This document shows, piece after piece, positions 59,635 through 64,000 of a stretch of 64,000 nucleotides of DNA. The notes beneath the pieces are model-generated. The model had not been told where the DNA came from. It was given only the letters and a program-made list of their open reading frames with translations, and did not search any database. The stretch is taken from contig JADKIW010000001.1 of NCBI GenBank assembly GCA_016721115.1, positions 4,925,942 through 4,989,941 on the forward strand. The letters run 5' to 3'. Within the stretch, counting starts at the first letter, position 1. Every line of letters begins with the position of its first letter. This stretch comes from Candidatus Defluviilinea proxima (GTDB lineage: Bacteria > Chloroflexota > Anaerolineae > Anaerolineales > Villigracilaceae). The position numbers were made by a program, and so were the translations under genes.

Positions 59635-60852
59635 TTATTTAACCAACCTCTCCAACAACTCAAGTGTCTCATTCAATTTATCACGTCGATCCAAATGTTT
59701 GACCAGATACTCACGGGCATTGAGTCCCATTTGCTTGACGATATCTACATTCTTTGAAAGGTCAAGGATGGTTTCAGCAAGCTGTTTATCGTCACCAGGC
59801 TGAACATACGCCCCACCATAAGAATCCTCGATCAATTTTCGCGAAACACCGTCAATGACGAGGACGGTCGCACGTCCCGCCGCCATGTAATCGAAGACTT
59901 TGTTCGGGTATGTGGTACGGAACATGGGAATATCCTGCAGGATGGCGAGGCACACATCCGCGGAGGCGACGACTTGCGGCATCTCTTTTTTCGCTCTCAC
60001 GCCCGCGAAGATAACATTCGAAAGATTCATCCGTTCCGCTTCGGATTGTAGACGAGTCCGTTCTTTGCCATCGCCAAATATCACAAAACAAATCTTATCT
60101 TCATCCTTCAATCGCTCAGCCGCACGCAGGATCGTGTCAATGTCGTTCGCCTGTCCCAGCGCACCTGCATACAACACGACGAACTTATCGTCCACGCCCA
60201 ACTCTTTACGAATGGACGAACCGTCCATGCTCGGGTTGAACATGTCCACGTCTGTGCCATAGGCGATGTAGGTCACTTTGTTTTCGGGTACACCTTTGCC
60301 GATCATATACTCTTTATACGCGGGCGAGTTCACCAAGATATGAGTCGCACGCGCGTACAGGAACATCTCCAGCCAGCGCGCCAGCGCGATCACTATAGGG
60401 TTCTTCAACACGCCCATACTCACGCCGAACTCGGGCCACAGGTCACGCACTTCCAATAAAAACGGCTTGCGACGAATCAACGCCACCACCCACGCCGAAA
60501 CCGCTTGAAAGATCGGCGGCGTCGTGCCCATCACCAAGTCCACATCTTTCACCTGCAACGCGGTCCACACCGAGCTGAACATAAAGCTAAAGAACGAAAT
60601 GATGCGCCAAAAATAACTGCGATGCAACGCGGGGTAAATATACGAGCGCAACACGCGCACGCCGCCAAAATTCTGCTCGGCAAACACCCCTGTCCGCGCA
60701 ACCGTGCGCTGACCCGTCTGATAATTCAAGTCACTGGCAACGATGACCAGCTCGTGTCCGCGTGACTGCAAAAATTTCGCCATCTCAAAATGGCGCGTAT
60801 GCCCCGGCTCATCGGGTGAGACGAAGGCTTGGTTAATTAACAGGATTTTCAT
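59635..60852 (-). CDS. GT4-family glycosyltransferase (WbuB-like)
   Basis: The 405 residues have the GT4 N-terminal strand (MKILLINQAFVSPDEPGHTRH), the central VVLYAGALGQANDIDTILRAA and a donor site in FDYMAAGRATVLVID. It resembles WbuB-type fucosamine transferases of surface polysaccharide clusters. Acceptor and donor cannot be read. A promoter TTATATAAT-like element lies near 60860 upstream. Confidence 0.86.
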   Translation of the reverse strand: MKILLINQAFVSPDEPGHTRHFEMAKFLQSRGHELVIVASDLNYQTGQRTVARTGVFAEQNFGGVRVLRSYIYPALHRSYFWRIISFFSFMFSSVWTALQVKDVDLVMGTTPPIFQAVSAWVVALIRRKPFLLEVRDLWPEFGVSMGVLKNPIVIALARWLEMFLYARATHILVNSPAYKEYMIGKGVPENKVTYIAYGTDVDMFNPSMDGSSIRKELGVDDKFVVLYAGALGQANDIDTILRAAERLKDEDKICFVIFGDGKERTRLQSEAERMNLSNVIFAGVRAKKEMPQVVASADVCLAILQDIPMFRTTYPNKVFDYMAAGRATVLVIDGVSRKLIEDSYGGAYVQPGDDKQLAETILDLSKNVDIVKQMGLNAREYLVKHLDRRDKLNETLELLERLVK

Positions 60853-61126
60853 CGGGGGAGATTATATAATACCCACGGCCAAAAATTATGCTTTCCGCTT
60901 TTTAAAAAAGGGGCAATTTTGAACGGGTACGGTTAGCAATGGGATGTGAATCCGCCTCCAGCTTAAGAGGGAGGCGGATTCTGTTTCGAATGGCATCTTT
61001 CTCCCCTACCAACGGTCGAATTTCCCATGTCACCCATCTGGATGACTTTCCAAAGTGAAAGTGACCCTGATAGTTTCTGAGAGTCATACCCCATAGAATT
61101 AGCCTTGCAGAAAGGAACTCAACAAC
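60853..61126 (+). other. Intergenic region with a GC-rich hairpin upstream of the DUF35 gene
   Basis: This 274-bp gap holds GAATCCGCCTCC (60948-60959) and GGAGGCGGATTC (60970-60981), a 12-bp stem followed by TGTTTC, which may be a terminator for an unseen upstream transcript or a mere repeat. No frame is supported on either strand; the antisense frame 60902-61393 is a shadow of the DUF35 gene. Confidence 0.5.
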
Positions 61127-61537
61127 ATGGAAATCCCAAGACACTGGAGACTGAAAAAACAACGCTACGGGCTGGTCGGCGAGGTCTGTCCGCACTGCGA
61201 TTACAAGATCTTCCCGCCGCGCGATGTGTGCCCGAACTGCGGCGATGAGGCCAAGGAACAATATGCATTCAGCGGCAAAGGTGAGGTGTATTCCTACACC
61301 ACCGTCTACGAAGCACCCGCTGGCTACGATGCCAACGCACCCTACACGGTAGCTCTCGTCAAACTCGAAGAGGGCCCCATGATCACCGCCCAACTCACCG
61401 ATGTAGAAACTTCCGCCGTCTCGATCGGCATGCCCGTCGAAATGGTGACGCGCAAGATGCGCAACGATGGCGATGAACGCGGATTGATCGTTTACGGGTA
61501 TAAGTTTCGCCCCGCCTGGAATATGCCGCAGGACTAA
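61127..61537 (+). CDS. DUF35 OB-fold protein with rubredoxin-like zinc ribbon
   Basis: The 136 residues have CPHCDYKIFPPRDVCPNCGD (Cys positions about 21, 24, 35, 38) followed by an OB-fold (GEVYSYTTVYEAPAGYDANA, PYTVALVKLEEGPMITAQL). In archaea DUF35 proteins bridge acetoacetyl-CoA thiolase and HMG-CoA synthase. Both partner genes are in the window about 18-21 kb away. AGAAAGGAACTC precedes the start. The 3' end meets the recombinase gene: 143 bp of the latter's open frame runs antisense through this gene. Confidence 0.92.
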   Translation: MEIPRHWRLKKQRYGLVGEVCPHCDYKIFPPRDVCPNCGDEAKEQYAFSGKGEVYSYTTVYEAPAGYDANAPYTVALVKLEEGPMITAQLTDVETSAVSIGMPVEMVTRKMRNDGDERGLIVYGYKFRPAWNMPQD

Positions 61538-63113
61538 GGTTCTCTAAACCAGCATCTTGATCGAGGATCTTAAGTAAATCTAAACGAATAACAACATCTA
61601 GTTCTCGGTTTCTGTTGATTTTTACTTCCTCAACCAAGGTATCTATAACCTTCTTTCTGAGCAAGAAAACTCTATGTCGCTCCTCTTCATTTTGAGGAGC
61701 GGCTTCTTTTAACTCCACGACGCCAGACTGTAAATCCGCCAAGTACTCCTCAAATTTTTCTTCCCAGTTATTGAGCGCGTTGATATTTATCGTCTGACCC
61801 AATGCAGACAGATCGCGCTTATAACTGATCTCCTGCAAAGTCAAAGTTGCCAATTGTTGTTCCATATCGTTGTTTGTAAATTTTCCTTCTCTTGCTTGTG
61901 TAATCACCCATTGTCGGTTGTGATTGATCCTCTGAAGCTGTTTTTCGATTCTGTCCCTTTCTTCATGAAGATTAGAGGCATTTGCACGAAGTTGATCAAC
62001 CAAATCTATCGCTTGTGAAAGCAGGTATTCAGGCTTGTCGAGAGCGCAGCAAATCTTTTCCCAGGCTTCTTCATCAGCCTTTTTAGCACCAATATGTCTT
62101 GGACAATCGGGTGAAACAAGATCTTTGTGATTCTGGCGACAAAAGTACACGCCCATTAATGTTTTTCGCTCGACCAGCACTCCTTTTCGATTCTTTCTGG
62201 TCTTTTGAGTTCTTGCACCCCACTTATTGCCACATTCACATTTAAGTATTCCTCCAAGCAGGTAATCGTGGTGTAGACGACGAGCAGGATAAGTTTTTTT
62301 CCGTGCCCTCATTTCTCTAAAGCTATCATAGGTTGCAATATCAATAATTGGATCCACTGGTATTTCAAAAAGTTCTCCCTTTCTGGATTGAATTTTCAAT
62401 CCATAAGCATATTCCTTGGCTGACTTAAGAATTGCCTGAATACTGGATCGAGCCCAGTGGATTCTTCTTGGAACACTGCTTCCCTTTTGGGGTGCGCCAC
62501 CAGCAATCAACCTGTCTCGAATTTCCATGAGACGACAACCATCAAGATACCACTCAAATATCTTCCGAACCCAATATGCCTCCTCCTCAACCAGAACTAT
62601 CTGATCGTCAATACGCTGATAACCATATCGATCCTGTCCTGTATTTGCCTTTCCTGATTTCAAGCGGGCTTTCACGCCCATTGTCATGCGCTCCTTCATG
62701 CCATCCAATTCCATTTGAGCCACCCACGCACGCAACGGAGCAATTTTGGGATCGAACGTCTCCCGCGCAAGCATGACAGTCACCTTATGGTCCTGAATCG
62801 TTTCCAACACAAGCAACATGGCACGCATCCCACGATAAAGTCTATCTTCACGCCAGGCGAGAATTATGTCGAACTCATCGCGGGCAGCTGCATTCAACAT
62901 GTCAACCAACCCAGGACGATCAGACCGTGTACCAGAGGGTTCCACTAATTTCGTGCGAACACGATACTTCTCAATATCACGATAGACATTGACAATCACC
63001 AACCCCTTATCGGCTGCCAGTTGCCGGCAATCCGCCTCCTGTTCAGCCGGGCTCGATTTTTCGCCTTGATGTTCAGAAGATGTACGAACATAGATTACTG
63101 CACGATTACTCAT
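61395..63113 (-). CDS. Large serine recombinase
   Basis: The 572-residue frame is a large serine recombinase: RAVIYVRTSSEHQGEKSSPA (catalytic Ser), DIILAWREDRLYRG, a Recombinase domain with a helix-turn-helix-type region, a zinc ribbon near CECGN, and a coiled-coil C-terminus. The last 47 codons are antisense of the DUF35 gene, so the true end is probably near residue 525, and the native stop has been lost by juxtaposition. Such enzymes integrate phages or transposons into attB sites. A second recombinase fragment follows upstream. Confidence 0.85.
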   Translation of the reverse strand: MSNRAVIYVRTSSEHQGEKSSPAEQEADCRQLAADKGLVIVNVYRDIEKYRVRTKLVEPSGTRSDRPGLVDMLNAAARDEFDIILAWREDRLYRGMRAMLLVLETIQDHKVTVMLARETFDPKIAPLRAWVAQMELDGMKERMTMGVKARLKSGKANTGQDRYGYQRIDDQIVLVEEEAYWVRKIFEWYLDGCRLMEIRDRLIAGGAPQKGSSVPRRIHWARSSIQAILKSAKEYAYGLKIQSRKGELFEIPVDPIIDIATYDSFREMRARKKTYPARRLHHDYLLGGILKCECGNKWGARTQKTRKNRKGVLVERKTLMGVYFCRQNHKDLVSPDCPRHIGAKKADEEAWEKICCALDKPEYLLSQAIDLVDQLRANASNLHEERDRIEKQLQRINHNRQWVITQAREGKFTNNDMEQQLATLTLQEISYKRDLSALGQTININALNNWEEKFEEYLADLQSGVVELKEAAPQNEEERHRVFLLRKKVIDTLVEEVKINRNRELDVVIRLDLLKILDQDAGLENLSPAAYSRRGETYTRKRSIRVHRHRCASCASPFRRACRSRRRKFLHR

Positions 63114-63128
63114 TGTTTCCTCCTCAGT

Positions 63129-64000
63129 CTATTGGCTATTCCAAATCGTGCTAATCGATATGTATCTTGATCGACCGGCAAACATTGACGGCTTGCGATG
63201 CGAATCTGATTTTGCAGGACTGCCACTGGCAGGCCAAGAGCCGGACGAACCGGAACCACCACTATTCTTATGGCTTTCTTCAAGCAATTCCATCATGTCC
63301 AGATGGATGGTCACAGTCAACTGTCGGTTAATGTCAATCGTCACCTTCTCCACTAGCAACTGAACGATATGTTTTTTCAGGTCAAACGATTTAAGCCACT
63401 CCTCTTCGCTCACGGACAGATCACTCAATGTCTGGATGCCATCCTGCAAGTCAGCAAGAAATCCCATCACTTTGGCTTCCCAATCCACCAACAACCGTTC
63501 ATCAATTCTTTTCTGCATCGCAGATAATTCACTCTTAAGATTGACCTCCTGTTGGGAGTATTCGTTGAGTGTGCGTTCCATCTCTTCTTCCGAAATGTTG
63601 CCCATGAGAGTCTGAGTGATGATCCACTGCCTATTCAAAAAGAGGTTTTCCAATTCCTTTTGAATGCGCTCACGATTCACATCCTGGTGACCCGCTTCGT
63701 TGATGAGTTGAGCAACCACATCCCGGGCTCCACCCAGTAGAGTTTCAGGGTGGTTTATGGCATTGCAAACCTGCCTCCAAACCTCGCGATCTGCATCGAT
63801 GCGCGGGATGGTACGGGGACATTCCGGGGAGCGGATTTCCTCATGATTGCATGGGCAAAAATAGACCCCAGTGATAGTCCGCCTTTTCAGCCAATTTCCA
63901 TTGGACATTCGGGAATGGCTGGTCATGCCACGAGGCTGCCATCGATAGTCACAGGCGCAATAAAGCAAGCCTTGAATTAAGGCATACTGTTTGATGCTTT
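63129..64000 (-). CDS. Second large serine recombinase, C-terminal part, cut by the window edge
   Basis: The open frame enters from the right edge and continues 5' beyond 64000; the visible residues start before LYCACDYRW, the zinc-beta-ribbon region. The coiled-coil C-terminal half (WVICNAINHPETLL-type, ERIQKELENLFLNRQWIIT) resembles that of the recombinase at 61395-63113, about 15 bp downstream. The C-terminal 60 residues become Ser/Gly-rich. No catalytic domain is visible here, so activity cannot be judged. Confidence 0.8.
   Translation of the reverse strand, partial: SIKQYALIQGLLYCACDYRWQPRGMTSHSRMSNGNWLKRRTITGVYFCPCNHEEIRSPECPRTIPRIDADREVWRQVCNAINHPETLLGGARDVVAQLINEAGHQDVNRERIQKELENLFLNRQWIITQTLMGNISEEEMERTLNEYSQQEVNLKSELSAMQKRIDERLLVDWEAKVMGFLADLQDGIQTLSDLSVSEEEWLKSFDLKKHIVQLLVEKVTIDINRQLTVTIHLDMMELLEESHKNSGGSGSSGSWPASGSPAKSDSHRKPSMFAGRSRYISISTIWNSQ

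Noticed and set aside
60902..61393. A 163-codon frame antisense to the DUF35 gene.
   Set aside because: DUF35 has clear zinc and OB-fold motifs; the opposite frame has no family features.
1..64000. CRISPR array.
   Set aside because: No series of regularly spaced direct repeats with unique spacers is visible; the repeats seen are scattered palindromes.

Overview
The window reads as chromosomal DNA from a Chloroflexota bacterium, most likely class Anaerolineae. This is inferred from gene content: an archaeal-type HMG-CoA synthase with a class II HMG-CoA reductase, lipoprotein-rich Mo/W transporters, and a very high density of short dispersed palindromes. No rRNA or other taxonomic marker confirms it. 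One tRNA (Asn, GTT) is present and no CRISPR array was seen.

Layout. 1-4.8 kb: propeller fragment, CoA-transferase, FMN barrel protein, VOC and deazaflavin-type proteins, dtd, trpS, and a selenoprotein W-like gene read through an in-frame TGA. 4.8-10.7 kb: a molybdate/tungstate block (one ATPase, TupB and ModB permeases, ModA, a PadR regulator with a palindromic operator over its own start codon, TupA, and an HTH-plus-oxyanion-sensor regulator). 10.7-18.9 kb: a consensus promoter and SAM-I riboswitch ahead of small genes, then metH and a homocysteine methyltransferase-MetF fusion. 18.9-25.3 kb: coaX, polysaccharide deacetylase, FmdB-like protein, pta-ackA. 25.4-27.2 kb: unknown small genes beside tRNA-Asn. 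27.3-33 kb: glpX, cdsA, uppS, frr, pyrH, tsf, rpsB. 33.2-36.8 kb: dnaA, the probable oriC and a GAF histidine kinase. 36.9-43.6 kb: upper mevalonate genes (mvaA, archaeal HMG-CoA synthase, a thiolase homologue without catalytic Cys/His) with a MerB-like gene whose catalytic Cys codon is TGA. 43.6-46.5 kb: an ECF sigma unit with two matched promoters. 46.5-53.3 kb: a probable glucosylglycerate cluster including a USP-GpgS-GpgP triple fusion. 53.4-61 kb: envelope polysaccharide genes and tandem duplicated fragments. 61.1-64 kb: a DUF35 protein and two large serine recombinases.

The most notable result is two separate genes, a SelW-like protein and a MerB-like alkylmercury lyase, each with an in-frame TGA at the family's functional Cys/Sec position. 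Each TGA is followed by a hairpin whose GU-containing loop sits about 19-22 nt downstream, the geometry of bacterial SECIS elements. If selABCD exist elsewhere in the genome, the second gene would be a selenocysteine organomercurial lyase. A second theme is that several families of dispersed palindromes lie in frame inside coding genes (metH twice, the heparinase-like gene several times) and supply the stop codon of another gene.
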